Assembly (NCBI RefSeq): GCF_014212135.1
Contig: NZ_JACJVQ010000024.1
Coordinates: forward strand, 310,001 to 374,000
DNA length: 64,000 bases
Origin: Cohnella thailandensis
GTDB taxonomy: Bacteria; Bacillota; Bacilli; Paenibacillales; Paenibacillaceae
Direction of reading: 5' to 3'
Shown here: positions 23,860 through 33,479 of the stretch, in pieces
How the letters are laid out: each line of letters starts with the position of its first letter
Numbering within the stretch: the stretch's first letter is position 1
Notes under the pieces: model-generated
Seen by the model: the letters and a program-made list of their open reading frames with translations, nothing else
Database searches by the model: none
What the model was told of the DNA's origin: nothing
Position numbers and translations under genes: made by a program

Positions 23860-25251
23860 ATGGCCAAACAAACGAACGTCAAAGGGGTCGTGGCCGGTCT
23901 TCTCATCGCTCTCTTCATCGGGGCGCTGGACGTGACCGTCGTCAGCACCGCGACCAAGCATATTATCGGCGATCTGCAGGGAACGAGCCTGTTCAGCTGG
24001 GTATTCACGATTTATACGCTGACGACCTGCGTGACGACTCCTATTTTCGGGAAGCTTACGGACCTCTTCGGCAGGAAAATGGTGTTTCTGATCGGGATCG
24101 CGCTCTTTATCGCGGGCTCGGTCCTGTGCGGGTTCGCCAATTCGATGACGGCTTTGATTTTCTATCGGGCGATTCAAGGGATCGGGGCCGGGGCGCTTAA
24201 TCCCGTCTGCTTCACGATCGTCGCCGATCTGTTCACGGGTGAGAAACGCGGCCGGATGATGGGCGTCTTCGCGTCCGTATGGTCGATCGCCGGCTTGTTC
24301 GGCCCGCTGGTCGGAGGCTACTTCGTCGATCACGTCTCTTGGCGCTGGATTTTCTTCATTAATTTGCCGCTCGGCGTTCTCTCTCTCATCCTCGTGGCGG
24401 GGTGCCTACACGAGAAGTTCGACCGCCAGAAGAAGGCGATCGACTACGCCGGAGCGGCGTCGTTCACGGTGGCGATCACCGCTCTGATGTACGCGATCCT
24501 GAACGGAGGCGAACGGTATGCATGGGATTCGGCCGAGATCCTGGCTCTGTTCGCGGTCAGCCTCGTCTTCCTCGTCTTGTTCTTGCTGGTCGAATCCAGG
24601 GCGAAGGAACCGATGATTCCGTTGTCCTTGTTCCGGAACCGCGTGATGAACGTATCGAACTTAAGCGGGTTTCTGAGCTTTACGATCTCGTCCGGAGTCA
24701 CGATCTACGCTCCGCTCTGGATCCAGTCCGTCTTGGGGCGCACGGCGACCGAATCGGGCTTGCTCGTCATGCCGATGACGCTCGCTTGGCCGCTGGCCGC
24801 CAACCTGGTCGGCCGTTACATGTACCGGTTGGGCATCAAGGCGAGCGTCGTCTTCGGCGCGATCGTCGTTCTGGGAGGAGCCGTCTGGCTCTCGTCCTTG
24901 ACGGCGGATTCCCCTTATTGGGTATGGATCGGCATCATGGCGATCGTCGGATTCGGAATGGGCTTCTGCACGACTCCCGCGACCGTCATGGTGCAGTCGG
25001 CCGTCGGCTTCGAGACAAGAGGGGTGGCCACGTCGACGAACTCCTTGATCCGTTCGCTGGGACAGACGATCGGGGTGTCGGTCTTCGGAACGATCTATAA
25101 CCAGTACGTCGCCGAGAATAGCGCCGCGGCCGACCAGGTCGGAGGCATGCACGCGATCTTCGCCCTGATGCTCGCGATCGGCGCGGCGCATCTATTGACG
25201 GTGATTTTCCTTCCGCCGCATAGGAAGGTAATGGCGGGGCAGGTGTCCTAA
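23860..25251 (+). CDS. MFS drug efflux transporter, 14-TM DHA2 family
   Basis: A 463-aa proton-coupled antiporter like QacA/EmrB/MdrP. Helix 1 carries LDVTVVSTA (DHA2 motif D1), motif A is GKLTDLFGRK after helix 2, and antiporter motif C is present as WSIAGLFGPLVGG. Fourteen helices are predicted. The ATG at 23860 is chosen because the transporter fold starts with MAKQTNVKG and AAAAGAGG is upstream; the longer frame runs through the nucleosidase gene. Its own promoter with an inverted repeat suggests regulated, possibly inducible expression. No adjacent regulator gene was seen. Confidence 0.93.
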   Translation: MAKQTNVKGVVAGLLIALFIGALDVTVVSTATKHIIGDLQGTSLFSWVFTIYTLTTCVTTPIFGKLTDLFGRKMVFLIGIALFIAGSVLCGFANSMTALIFYRAIQGIGAGALNPVCFTIVADLFTGEKRGRMMGVFASVWSIAGLFGPLVGGYFVDHVSWRWIFFINLPLGVLSLILVAGCLHEKFDRQKKAIDYAGAASFTVAITALMYAILNGGERYAWDSAEILALFAVSLVFLVLFLLVESRAKEPMIPLSLFRNRVMNVSNLSGFLSFTISSGVTIYAPLWIQSVLGRTATESGLLVMPMTLAWPLAANLVGRYMYRLGIKASVVFGAIVVLGGAVWLSSLTADSPYWVWIGIMAIVGFGMGFCTTPATVMVQSAVGFETRGVATSTNSLIRSLGQTIGVSVFGTIYNQYVAENSAAADQVGGMHAIFALMLAIGAAHLLTVIFLPPHRKVMAGQVS

Positions 25252-25261
25252 TCTCTTATCG

Positions 25262-25313
25262 AAAAAAAGCGTTCCGGGAATTCGCGATTGCGGAATTCCC
25301 GGAACGCTTTTTT
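25262..25313. terminator. Bidirectional terminator
   Basis: A long perfect stem (AGCGTTCCGGGAATTC with its complement) has an A-tract on the left and a T-tract on the right, so it can end both the efflux gene (plus) and the permease gene (minus). Confidence 0.93.
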
Positions 25314-25352
25314 GTTCGGCGACCTAGTTAAGTTCGTTAACGGTAATTGCCG

Positions 25353-26645
25353 TTAATGGCTTTCCGCTTCCTTGTCGTTGGACAGCCCCGTGATCTCGAA
25401 CAGCTTGAAGAGCAGGCTCAGCACGATGGCGACGACGGTGGCGAGTCCCATCCCGGACAAGGTGAAGTCGCCCGCCTCGATCTTGACGCCGCTCAGTCCG
25501 GTGACGAGGACGACCGTCGTCAGGAACAGGTTCGACGGCTTGCTGTAGTCGACCTTCGCCTCGACGAGCATCCGGAAGCCGGACGCCGCGATGACGCCGA
25601 ACAGCAGCAGGGAGACGCCGCCCATGACCGCGCCGGGAATGTTCGAGACCAGCGCCGAGAACTTCCCGAAGAAGGAGAGGATAATGGCGATGACCGCCGC
25701 TCCGCCGATGACGAACGTCGAGTACACTTTCGTAATGGCGAGCACTCCGATGTTCTCGCCGTACGTCGTATTCGGCGTCGCTCCCACGAAGCCGGACAGG
25801 ATGGTGGACAAGCCGTTGCCCAGCATCGAGCGGTGCAGGCCCGGATCCTTCGAGAGATCCTTGCCGACGATATTGCCGGTCACGATCAAGTGACCCACAT
25901 GCTCGACGATAACGACCAGGGCGGCCGGCAGGATGGTTAAGATCGCGCTCGTTTCGAAGCTCGGGAAGGTGAACGCAGGAGAATCGAGCCAGGAGCTTGA
26001 CGAGACGCTCTTGAAATCAACCTCTCCCATTAGGTAGGCGAGCGCGTAGCCGGACACGATCCCGATCAGGATCGGAATGACGCCGAAGAACCCGCGGAAC
26101 AGCACCGAGCCGAGCACGGTAACGAGCAGCGTGAAGACCGAGAGGATAATCGTGTTCGCATTCGGCGACCATTCGGCCGATCCGTCGGAGATCCAGCCGG
26201 CCATGCGAGCGGCCGACGGTATCAGCTCGAGCCCGATGACGGCGACGATGGCGCCCATCGCGGCCGGAGGGAAAACGACGTGTATCCAGCCGGTTCCGGC
26301 CGCCCGGACGATCAGCGCGACGATCGTGAAGACGACGCCGGCGGCGATAAACCCTCCGAGAGCGGCCGCGTATCCGGCGTCCGGCGCCGCGTGCGTGGCG
26401 ATGACCGCGGACACGGGCGTGAGAAATGCGAAGCTGGAGCCGAGGTAGGCCGGAATCTTGCCCCGGCAGATGAGAATATAAAGCAGGGTGCCGATCCCGT
26501 TCATCAAGAGGCAGATCGCAGGATCGACCCCGAGATAAATCGGGACGAACACGGTCGAGCCGAACATGGCGAACAGATGCTGCAGACTGAGCACGAAGCT
26601 TTGCCCGAGCGGGGGAACCTCGTGGACTTGAATGACGCGCTTCAT
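25353..26645 (-). CDS. Uracil/xanthine permease, NCS2 family
   Basis: A 430-aa proton-coupled nucleobase transporter. Fourteen helices are predicted. Seen: LQHLFAMFGSTVFVPIYLGVDP near the start, GSSFAFLTPVSA in the first repeat, FVGATPNTTYGENIGVLAITKVYS in the helix 10 substrate region, and a C-terminal helix bundle. The start at 26645 is chosen because GGAGGAAAA precedes MKRVIQVHE; the longer version (from 26672) starts in the ribosome-site region. The family transports uracil or xanthine. The UraA/PyrP-like NTTYGEN signature favours uracil. Confidence 0.92.
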   Translation of the reverse strand: MKRVIQVHEVPPLGQSFVLSLQHLFAMFGSTVFVPIYLGVDPAICLLMNGIGTLLYILICRGKIPAYLGSSFAFLTPVSAVIATHAAPDAGYAAALGGFIAAGVVFTIVALIVRAAGTGWIHVVFPPAAMGAIVAVIGLELIPSAARMAGWISDGSAEWSPNANTIILSVFTLLVTVLGSVLFRGFFGVIPILIGIVSGYALAYLMGEVDFKSVSSSSWLDSPAFTFPSFETSAILTILPAALVVIVEHVGHLIVTGNIVGKDLSKDPGLHRSMLGNGLSTILSGFVGATPNTTYGENIGVLAITKVYSTFVIGGAAVIAIILSFFGKFSALVSNIPGAVMGGVSLLLFGVIAASGFRMLVEAKVDYSKPSNLFLTTVVLVTGLSGVKIEAGDFTLSGMGLATVVAIVLSLLFKLFEITGLSNDKEAESH

Positions 26646-26695
26646 TAGTGGTTTTCCTCCATCAAACGACATAATCTTGCCAAATACCCTTGTGG

Positions 26696-26725
26696 ATTAT
26701 AACCATATCTTAATCAAGCTGGCAA
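26696..26725 (-). promoter_or_regulatory. Promoter of the nucleobase permease
   Basis: On the minus strand TTGCCA (complement of 26720-26725), an 18-bp spacer and a perfect TATAAT (complement of 26696-26701). The distance to the start codon is about 50 bp, too short for a PyrR attenuator. A weak cre-like palindrome (AAGCGCTTTC) overlaps the -35 at 26724-26733. Confidence 0.65.
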
Positions 26726-26758
26726 GCGCTTTCGTCACGGTAGGGGCTTATTTTCAGC

Positions 26759-26820
26759 AATCTCTATTGCCTTGGTGTGCACTTAGTAGGGTGTTCACCG
26801 GGAGCTTCTCCCGACATAAT
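26759..26820 (+). promoter_or_regulatory. Weaker class 2 promoter before DUF5060 hydrolase
   Basis: AATCTCTATTGCC at 26759 and CTTAGTAGGGTG at 26782 resemble the repeat elements at 30412 and 41889. TGTTCA at 26792-26797, a 17-bp spacer and CATAAT at 26815-26820 sit at the same offsets as TTGTTG-17-TACAAT in the two clear members. Positions match, but base identity is lower. Confidence 0.4.
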
Positions 26821-26856
26821 AAAAGTCGTTTAGCGCAAGGGAGGAGCAGTCGGAGG

Positions 26857-29103
26857 ATGGCAAAACCTACTCGCAGAAGGAGGCCGGCGCTATGGGGGCT
26901 GACAGGGGCCGTGCTCTGCTTGATTGCGGCAGCTTTCTGGATCGGGAGCCGTTCCGGAGAGGAAGCGGCTCTTATCGCATTGGAGGACCCGGATGGCGAT
27001 GCAGGCCCCGACATTGTCTCGGTCGAGGCAAATTCCGAGAGGATCGGCCTCTATGAGAAGCTGGAGCTGACTTCGAAGCTTCAGGCCGTATACGACAATC
27101 CTTACGATCCGGAGCAGGTTGATTTCCGCGCCGTTTTGCGCTCTCCTTCCGGCAAGGATTGGACGATCAACGGCTTCTACGACGGCGACGAGTGGCTGGT
27201 ACGCTTCGCTCCTTCGGAGACGGGGAGCTGGCGTTACCGGCTGATGCTGACCGATAAGACGGGGACGACGATCGGCGGGGAGGGGAGCTTCGAAGCGGTG
27301 AAGTCGGACCGTCACGGCTGGGTGCAGATCGGCAAGGAAAACAAGCGGTATCTGCAGCAGGCGGACGGGACGGGCTTTTACGGGGTGGGGATATCCTATC
27401 CATGGGGCGTGACGGAGCTGGGGCTCGATGCGATCAAGGCGAACGGCGGCAACCTCATCACCTATTGGAACGGCAACTACGACAGCTTCGGAGGCTCGCG
27501 GCAGCTCGAATCGACCGCCTCCGGCATCGGAAGATACGACGCGGACAAGGGCAAGAGAGTAGACGAGATCGTGGAGATGCTGGAAGCCCGCGACATGAAG
27601 ATGAACTTCGTCATCTGGCCGCACGATTCGCTCGCCGACGAGATCGCGAGCAAGGGCTGGGCGGCGACCTGGAGCAAGAACGCCTATTCCTCTCTGGGTC
27701 CGGCTTCGGAATTCTTCTCCGACGAAGAGATGTGGAAGTACCAAGAGAAGCTTTACCGCTACATCATCGCGCGTTGGGGCTATAGCGAGGCGATAGCGAC
27801 CTGGGGACTGATCTGCGAGATGACGGGGACGGACGGCTGGGAGTATGGAGACAGGGAGGCGGCGAACGCTTGGTTGGCCAGAACGAACGATTTTTTCCAA
27901 GCGCACGATCCTTACGACCATCCGACGACGGGGTCGATGGCCGGCAACCGGAGCGATTATTGGGAATTCGGGTACCGGACTCTGGATATCGCCGACAGGG
28001 AGAATTACTACGATCTGAGCATCGCGGCTTATGCCGAGGATCTCGGAACTCGCTGGGCGGCGTTCGAGAAACCGCTGTTTATCGGGGAGACGGGCAATGT
28101 CACCGATGCGGATGCCTATCGCAAAGCGCTCTGGTCGACGCTGGCGAACGGGATCGCCTCGACGCCGATTTGGTGGGACTATACGAAAATAGATGCGGAC
28201 ATGTTCGCTCAGATGAAGAGCTTTTCCAAGTTCGTCGGTCAAATCGATTGGCGGGAGGAGCGCCATCCCCGGAAGCTGGCCTCAGGCGTCCTAAAGCTCT
28301 CCATGCCGGATCGCGCCGTCTGGGACGGTCAAGATCTCGGGGATTGGACCCAGCCGGACTGGGCGGATGCCAATAAGGACGGCAGCGGCGCGGCGTACGC
28401 GGCAGGGTTGGAGGAGGGAGCCGTCAGCACGAGCATGAGGTTCGCGACGGGGAGCTTCTCTCAGGGGGCTTTGGTGCGGAATTTGCAGAAGGAGGATTGG
28501 TCCGGGTATCAGCGCTTGTTGGCCGATGTCTATCTCGAGACCCGGGGGAACGAGGAGATCAAAGCGCGGCCCGTGCTGTTCCCGAACGGGGAATGGGATG
28601 AAGGAGGCGAGGCGAGCGATGCGGTTCTCCCTTCCGGACAGTGGGTGACGCTGGCCATTCCTCTGCATAATGCGCCGGAGGGCTATTGGACGAACAAGCA
28701 GATAACGCCGGACGACCTGAGGGCCATGGGAGGCTTCGGCGTGAAGCTGTGGACGGGGACTTCTTCAGCGGACGCGGAACCGGTCAAGGTGATGGTGAAG
28801 AACGTGAGGTTGGCCTCCGATCCGGATTGGACCGTCGAGGTTCCGGAGAGCGAAGGATGGATGATGCAAGGGGACCAGGCGTCGTTCGGATGGCTGTCCG
28901 CAACGGAGGGCGATGTCGCCGGGAAGCGGGCGGTACTCGATGAAGCCGGTTCGGAGCCGGTCCGCGTTCGGTGGTTCGATACGACGACCGGCGAGTTTAC
29001 GGCAGCAGAGGCTGCGAAGCCTGCAGAGGGTCGGCTGACGCTGACCGTTCCTTCGGGGATTCGGGGCGGCGATGCGGCGTTCCTTCTTCTGGCAGGAGAT
29101 TGA
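26857..29103 (+). CDS. Membrane-anchored DUF5060 / cellulase-like glycoside hydrolase
   Basis: A 748-aa protein with an N-terminal membrane anchor or uncleaved signal (about residues 12-33). Next is a DUF5060-like sandwich (about 45-140), then a TIM-barrel hydrolase domain (about 145-480). Candidate catalytic acids are Glu in LICEMTGTD (near 319) and Glu in LFIGETGNV (near 411). A CBM11/CIA30-like sandwich follows (about 510-660), then a short C-terminal beta domain. It should act outside the cell on a beta-glucan or mannan-type polysaccharide (inference from fold). The ATG at 26857 is supported by GGAGGA and GGAGG. The domain names are from recall and unverified. Confidence 0.82.
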   Translation: MAKPTRRRRPALWGLTGAVLCLIAAAFWIGSRSGEEAALIALEDPDGDAGPDIVSVEANSERIGLYEKLELTSKLQAVYDNPYDPEQVDFRAVLRSPSGKDWTINGFYDGDEWLVRFAPSETGSWRYRLMLTDKTGTTIGGEGSFEAVKSDRHGWVQIGKENKRYLQQADGTGFYGVGISYPWGVTELGLDAIKANGGNLITYWNGNYDSFGGSRQLESTASGIGRYDADKGKRVDEIVEMLEARDMKMNFVIWPHDSLADEIASKGWAATWSKNAYSSLGPASEFFSDEEMWKYQEKLYRYIIARWGYSEAIATWGLICEMTGTDGWEYGDREAANAWLARTNDFFQAHDPYDHPTTGSMAGNRSDYWEFGYRTLDIADRENYYDLSIAAYAEDLGTRWAAFEKPLFIGETGNVTDADAYRKALWSTLANGIASTPIWWDYTKIDADMFAQMKSFSKFVGQIDWREERHPRKLASGVLKLSMPDRAVWDGQDLGDWTQPDWADANKDGSGAAYAAGLEEGAVSTSMRFATGSFSQGALVRNLQKEDWSGYQRLLADVYLETRGNEEIKARPVLFPNGEWDEGGEASDAVLPSGQWVTLAIPLHNAPEGYWTNKQITPDDLRAMGGFGVKLWTGTSSADAEPVKVMVKNVRLASDPDWTVEVPESEGWMMQGDQASFGWLSATEGDVAGKRAVLDEAGSEPVRVRWFDTTTGEFTAAEAAKPAEGRLTLTVPSGIRGGDAAFLLLAGD

Positions 29104-29138
29104 CATAGGCGGAGAAAAGGCTGCAGGGAGGGGTTACG

Positions 29139-30116
29139 TTGACGACGAGCAAGCTTTTTATCAAGGGAATGACCTATGGCTGGAATAGCTCTAGAGGAGC
29201 CTATCGACAGCCTTATGCGCTCGATTCGCTGCGCAAGCTGCGGGACACCGGAAGCGAATGGATCGCGCTGTCGTTCTTCACTTACCAGCCGACGGTCCAT
29301 TCGACGGAGATTCCTTTCGACTACGGGCATACGATGACGGACCGGGACATCGAGTTCGCGGTGAAGCAAGCGAAGGAGATGGGGCTTAAGGTATGCCTGA
29401 AGCCCGTCGTGAATTCCGCGGACGGCATCTGGCGGGCGCACATCGGTTTTCCGGAGGAGGAGGGGGCGGAGCCTTACTGGGAGGCATGGTTCCGCTCCTA
29501 CGGCAACTTCCTCGCCCATTACGCCGAGCTAGCGGAAGAGCTGGGTTGCGAGATGCTGTGCGTCGGCTGCGAGATGCTTCGCACCGAGAAGCAATCGGCG
29601 CGCTGGAGAGAGCTGATCCGCCGAATCAGGGGAATCTACGGCGGGCTGCTAACCTATAACGCGAATCATGGCAAGGAGGAGGGGATCGACTGGTTCGACG
29701 AGGTCGACGTCATCGGAACGAGCGCGTATTACCCGGTGGCGAAGAAGCCCGGAGAATCGGAAGAAGCCATGGTCAAGAGATGGCTTCCGGTGAGGGACAA
29801 GCTGAAGCGGCTTCACCAGAGGTTCGGCAAGCCGGTCGCGTTCGCGGAGATCGGCTGCCGCAGCGCGCGCGGCTGCGCGACGATGCCGTGGGACTTCTCG
29901 CACACGGAGCTGCCGGCCAGCGAAGAGGAGCAGGCGAACTTCTACCGCTCCGTTCTGAAGGTGTTCTGGGAGGAGCCTTGGTTCGCCGGCTTCTTCTGGT
30001 GGGACTGGAGCGTGCGGCTCTATCCGCTGGAGGAAGCGGCGCGGAACGTCGGCTTCGACATTTACGGCAAGCGGGCGGAGGGCGTCGTCCGGGAATGGTA
30101 TTCGAAGAGCCGGTGA
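29139..30116 (+). CDS. GH113-like beta-mannanase
   Basis: A 325-aa single-domain TIM-barrel hydrolase resembling GH113 mannanases. Seen: FIKGMTYGWNS at the start, LRDTGSEWIALSFFTYQP, KPVVNSADGIWRA, and Glu residues in CVGCEM (near 145) and AFAEIGCRS (near 233) as candidate acid/base and nucleophile, followed by GFFWWDWS. There is no signal peptide, so it may be cytoplasmic and act on imported oligosaccharides. It starts at TTG with AGGGAGGGG ahead, 35 bp after the DUF5060 gene, so the two form an operon. Substrate beta-1,4-mannan is inferred from the family. Confidence 0.85.
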   Translation: MTTSKLFIKGMTYGWNSSRGAYRQPYALDSLRKLRDTGSEWIALSFFTYQPTVHSTEIPFDYGHTMTDRDIEFAVKQAKEMGLKVCLKPVVNSADGIWRAHIGFPEEEGAEPYWEAWFRSYGNFLAHYAELAEELGCEMLCVGCEMLRTEKQSARWRELIRRIRGIYGGLLTYNANHGKEEGIDWFDEVDVIGTSAYYPVAKKPGESEEAMVKRWLPVRDKLKRLHQRFGKPVAFAEIGCRSARGCATMPWDFSHTELPASEEEQANFYRSVLKVFWEEPWFAGFFWWDWSVRLYPLEEAARNVGFDIYGKRAEGVVREWYSKSR

Positions 30117-30189
30117 AGCGTGCGGAGGTTATCGAAAATAAGGCTGGCCGCAAGACACCGATTAGCAGCTCCAATAAGCGCAAGTTTAT

Positions 30190-30243
30190 CAAGCCTGGAA
30201 CGCTCGATCCCAATTGGGGGAGCGCGGTTCCGGGCTTGTTTTC
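30190..30243 (+). terminator. Terminator after GH113
   Basis: CAAGCCTGGAACGCTC pairs with GGAGC, GGTTCC and GGGCTTG, with a small bulge, followed by TTTTC. The stem is imperfect but long. Confidence 0.65.
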
Positions 30244-30411
30244 ATTTAGCGGCTTAGGGCGCGACGAGGGGGCAAGTTGAGTAGGAATTACTCAAATGGG
30301 TGCGTGCGCGTGCGTTTGGTGGGTCCAGATGAATAACCAGGACTCAACTCGGACGTCCGGATGGCGGAACGGACGGCTCTATTCAGGACCCGAACCCCGC
30401 CACCCATCTTC

Positions 30412-30473
30412 AATTAATAGGGCTAAGAGGTATAATCACTCGGATTGTTGGCGGGCGGGGGCGCTTCTACAAT
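30412..30473 (+). promoter_or_regulatory. Class 2 promoter before the fusion importer operon
   Basis: AATTAATAGGGCT at 30412 and AATCACTCGGATTG at 30434 are 22 bp apart. TTGTTG at 30445-30450 is followed by exactly 17 bp and TACAAT at 30468-30473. TAGGGCT, TATAATCACT and GGATTGTTG are all shared with the promoter at 41889-41949. Probably the binding site of one regulator common to both units. Confidence 0.72.
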
Positions 30474-30530
30474 TAGGGGTACGACGGATGAGCTTCCGGA
30501 TATTGCAGATGAAAGAGAGTGATTCCTATT

Positions 30531-33479
30531 GTGTTGAAGCGTCTTCTACGCCACCGGTATACGAAGCCCGCGTTGTGGAGCGTCGCGGTCGTCGGCCTGC
30601 TCGTTTGGTGGCTGACCGGCTCGCCGAAGGAAACGGTGCACGCGAATCTGGTTCCGGATCTGGACAAGTTGCAGACGTACTCGGAAGGAAGCTACCAGAA
30701 CTACATCAACCGATACAAGGACGCGGCCAAGCCCGCCGAGACGATCCGGATCGAAGGCGAATCCTTCTCCGCCGCCGAGGGCTGCGAATGCGAAGCCGTT
30801 GCCGGGCAAGAAGGGGCGGCCGGAGGCGCGCTCAGCACGGGAGACAGGGGCTCCGTGACGTGGACTTTCGACGTCAAGACGGAAGGCTTGTATCATCTGA
30901 AGCTTCGGTACTTTACGGCGGAGGGCAAAAGCGCGGCGATCGAGAGGAAGCTCGAGATCGACGGCAAGCTTCCGTTCGACGAGGCTTCTTCGATCACGTT
31001 CGACCGGGTGTGGCGGAACGAGACGGAGGAGTTCGAGGAGGACAACCGGGGCAACAAGCTTCGCCCCAGCCAGGTCGAGGTGCCGTCCTGGCTCGAGGAG
31101 CCGTTCAAGGATCCTCAGGGACTTTATGCCGATCCGTTCCAATTCTATTTCGCGCAAGGACAGCACACTTTGACCCTGACGGGGCTCCGGGAGCCGATCG
31201 TGATCGATTCCATCGAGCTCTACCAAGAGCCGGAGCTTCTGACCTACGAGGAGGTCAAGAAGCAATACGAAGCCAGAGGCTACAAGGCTGCCCAAGGCGT
31301 CTCGATCAAGCTTCAGGGAGAGAACGCAGCCTTTAAGTCCTCGCCGACTCTCTATCCGGTGTCGGACCATTCCAGTCCGGCGACCGAGCCGTACAGCGCC
31401 TCCAAGATCCAGCTTAACACGATTGGCGGACTCAACTGGCGGCTGCCGGGGCAGTGGATCGAGTGGGAGATCGACGTGCCGGAGGACGGACTCTACGAGC
31501 TTGGGCTGAAAGTCCGCCAGGATATCTTGAGAGGGTTATTTTCCAATCGCAAGCTTTATATCGACGGCGTCATTCCGTTCCAAGAGATGAAGTCGCTTCC
31601 CTTCTACTACAGCTCGAGCTGGCAGATGATCGTCCCGGGCGGGGAAAAGGATCCGTATCTGTTCTATCTGACCAAGGGCAAGCACTCCATCCGGATGGAA
31701 GCCGACCTCGGCGAGGTCTCTTCTCTCATCCGAACGGTCCAATCCAGCATGCTGGAGCTCAATCGCATCTACCGGAAAATTCTCGTCATCACCTCGGCCG
31801 ATCCAGACCCGTTCCGCGACTATCAGCTCGGCAATCGGATTCCGGAGCTCTCCGAGGTTTACATGAAGCAAAGCGACATCCTCTACACCGTCGCGGAGGA
31901 GCTCAAGGACATCACGGGCGAGAAAAGCGACAAGACCGCGATTCTCTACCTGCTGGCGAAGGAGCTTCGCGAGTTCGCGGAGGATCCGGAGACGGTGCCC
32001 AAGAACCTGAAGCAGTTCAAGACCGACCTCGGCTCGCTCGGAAGCTGGCTGCTGACGGTTCGGGAGATGCCGCTGCAGGTCGACTATCTGGTCCTGCAGA
32101 GCCCGGACAAGAAAACGCCGAGCCCTACCAAGGGGACAATGGCCTCTATCGTCCATAACGTGAGCTCCTTCGGCTATTCTTTCGTCGAGGATTACAATTC
32201 GATCGGCAACACGGCCAAGGGAGGCAAGAAGGTGACCGTCTGGATCGGGACCGGACGCGACCAGGCGAACGTCATCAAGCAGATGATCGACGACACCTTT
32301 ACTCCGGAAAGCGATATCGGCGTAGACCTGAAGCTGGTCGACATGAACGTCCTGCTGTCCGCGACGCTGGCCGGGCAGGGACCCGACGTCGCGATGATGA
32401 TCGGCAACGGCGACCCGGTCAACTACGCGATGCGCGGCGCGGCCTACGACATCAGCAAGTTCCCGGACTACGCCGAAGTGGCGAAGCGGTTCGCGGACAG
32501 CGCCTCCGTTCCGTATCGGTTCAAGGGCGGCGTCTACGCTCTGCCGGAGCAGCAGATTTTCGACGTGCTGTTCTACCGCAAGGACATCCTCGAGGAATTG
32601 GGGCTGGGCATTCCGCAGACGTGGGACGACGTGTACAAGATGCTGCCTTTCCTGAAGAAAAACAACATGGATTTCGGCCTGCCGATCATCAACACGAGGG
32701 TTCAACAGCCTCCGGCGCTGCCGATCAACGACGCCTTCGCGACGCTGCTCTACCAGAAGGGCGGAAGCTTCTATAAAGCGGACAGCTCGGCGAGCGACCT
32801 GGACAGCGAGATCGCGATGTCCGCCTTCAAGGAGTGGACGGACTTGTACACCGATTATAAGTTCCCGGTCGACTACGATTTCGTCAACCGGTTCCGGCTG
32901 GGCGAGTTGCCGCTCGGAATCGACGCTTATACGACGTACAACACGCTGTCGGTGTTCGCTCCGGAGATACGCGGCCAGTGGGGCTTCACGCTCGTGCCCG
33001 GAACGAAGAAAGAGGACGGCACGGTCGACCGTACGGTGTCCGGCAACGGGACCGCGGTCATGATGCTGGATTCGGCCGACGACAAGCAAGCGGCCTGGGA
33101 GTTCATGAAGTGGTGGACGGACGAGGAGACGCAGGTGCAGTACGGACGCGAGATGGAGAGCCTGATGGGCGAATCCGCCCGCTACCCGACCGCGAACGTG
33201 AAGGCCCTGTCCGAGCTGCCGTGGCCGGTGGACGACTACGAGACGCTGTCCGAGCAGCAGCAATGGGTCAAGGGAATTCCGGAGGTGCCGGGAGGATACT
33301 TCACGGGACGGATTCTGGACAACGCGTTCCGACGGGTGGTCAACTCGGGCCTGAATCCGCGGGATGCCCTGTACGACCAAGTCGTCTTCATGAACAACGA
33401 GATCAGAAACAAACGCGAAGAATTCGGATTGGACGGCAAGAGAGAGGAGGAGACGGCCGATGGACAGAGCGGAGACTGA
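30531..33479 (+). CDS. Membrane-anchored CBM-like / solute-binding fusion protein
   Basis: A 982-aa protein. An uncleaved anchor helix (about residues 14-29) precedes two beta-sandwich domains resembling carbohydrate-binding modules (about 60-225, with EGESFSAAEG and YHLKLRYF, and about 250-415, with QWIEWEIDVPEDGLYELGLK). A helical segment (about 420-545) leads to a complete family 1 solute-binding domain (about 560-970, with KVTVWIGTGRDQANVIKQM and VPYRFKGGVYALPEQQ). Unlike normal binding proteins it has no lipobox and is tethered by a helix. GTG at 30531 is chosen, with AAAGAGAG ahead; GTG 30519 and TTG 30534 are alternatives. The role is inferred to be capture of polysaccharide at the surface and handing of oligosaccharide to the permeases at 33460/34426. 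Confidence 0.85.
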   Translation: MLKRLLRHRYTKPALWSVAVVGLLVWWLTGSPKETVHANLVPDLDKLQTYSEGSYQNYINRYKDAAKPAETIRIEGESFSAAEGCECEAVAGQEGAAGGALSTGDRGSVTWTFDVKTEGLYHLKLRYFTAEGKSAAIERKLEIDGKLPFDEASSITFDRVWRNETEEFEEDNRGNKLRPSQVEVPSWLEEPFKDPQGLYADPFQFYFAQGQHTLTLTGLREPIVIDSIELYQEPELLTYEEVKKQYEARGYKAAQGVSIKLQGENAAFKSSPTLYPVSDHSSPATEPYSASKIQLNTIGGLNWRLPGQWIEWEIDVPEDGLYELGLKVRQDILRGLFSNRKLYIDGVIPFQEMKSLPFYYSSSWQMIVPGGEKDPYLFYLTKGKHSIRMEADLGEVSSLIRTVQSSMLELNRIYRKILVITSADPDPFRDYQLGNRIPELSEVYMKQSDILYTVAEELKDITGEKSDKTAILYLLAKELREFAEDPETVPKNLKQFKTDLGSLGSWLLTVREMPLQVDYLVLQSPDKKTPSPTKGTMASIVHNVSSFGYSFVEDYNSIGNTAKGGKKVTVWIGTGRDQANVIKQMIDDTFTPESDIGVDLKLVDMNVLLSATLAGQGPDVAMMIGNGDPVNYAMRGAAYDISKFPDYAEVAKRFADSASVPYRFKGGVYALPEQQIFDVLFYRKDILEELGLGIPQTWDDVYKMLPFLKKNNMDFGLPIINTRVQQPPALPINDAFATLLYQKGGSFYKADSSASDLDSEIAMSAFKEWTDLYTDYKFPVDYDFVNRFRLGELPLGIDAYTTYNTLSVFAPEIRGQWGFTLVPGTKKEDGTVDRTVSGNGTAVMMLDSADDKQAAWEFMKWWTDEETQVQYGREMESLMGESARYPTANVKALSELPWPVDDYETLSEQQQWVKGIPEVPGGYFTGRILDNAFRRVVNSGLNPRDALYDQVVFMNNEIRNKREEFGLDGKREEETADGQSGD

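Larger units (their letters stand above)
30117..30530. other. Intergenic region with terminator and class 2 promoter
   Basis: It contains the hairpin at 30190-30243, about 170 bases with no recognised feature, the class 2 promoter at 30412-30473, and a short leader to the start at 30531. No gene is credible here. Confidence 0.6.
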
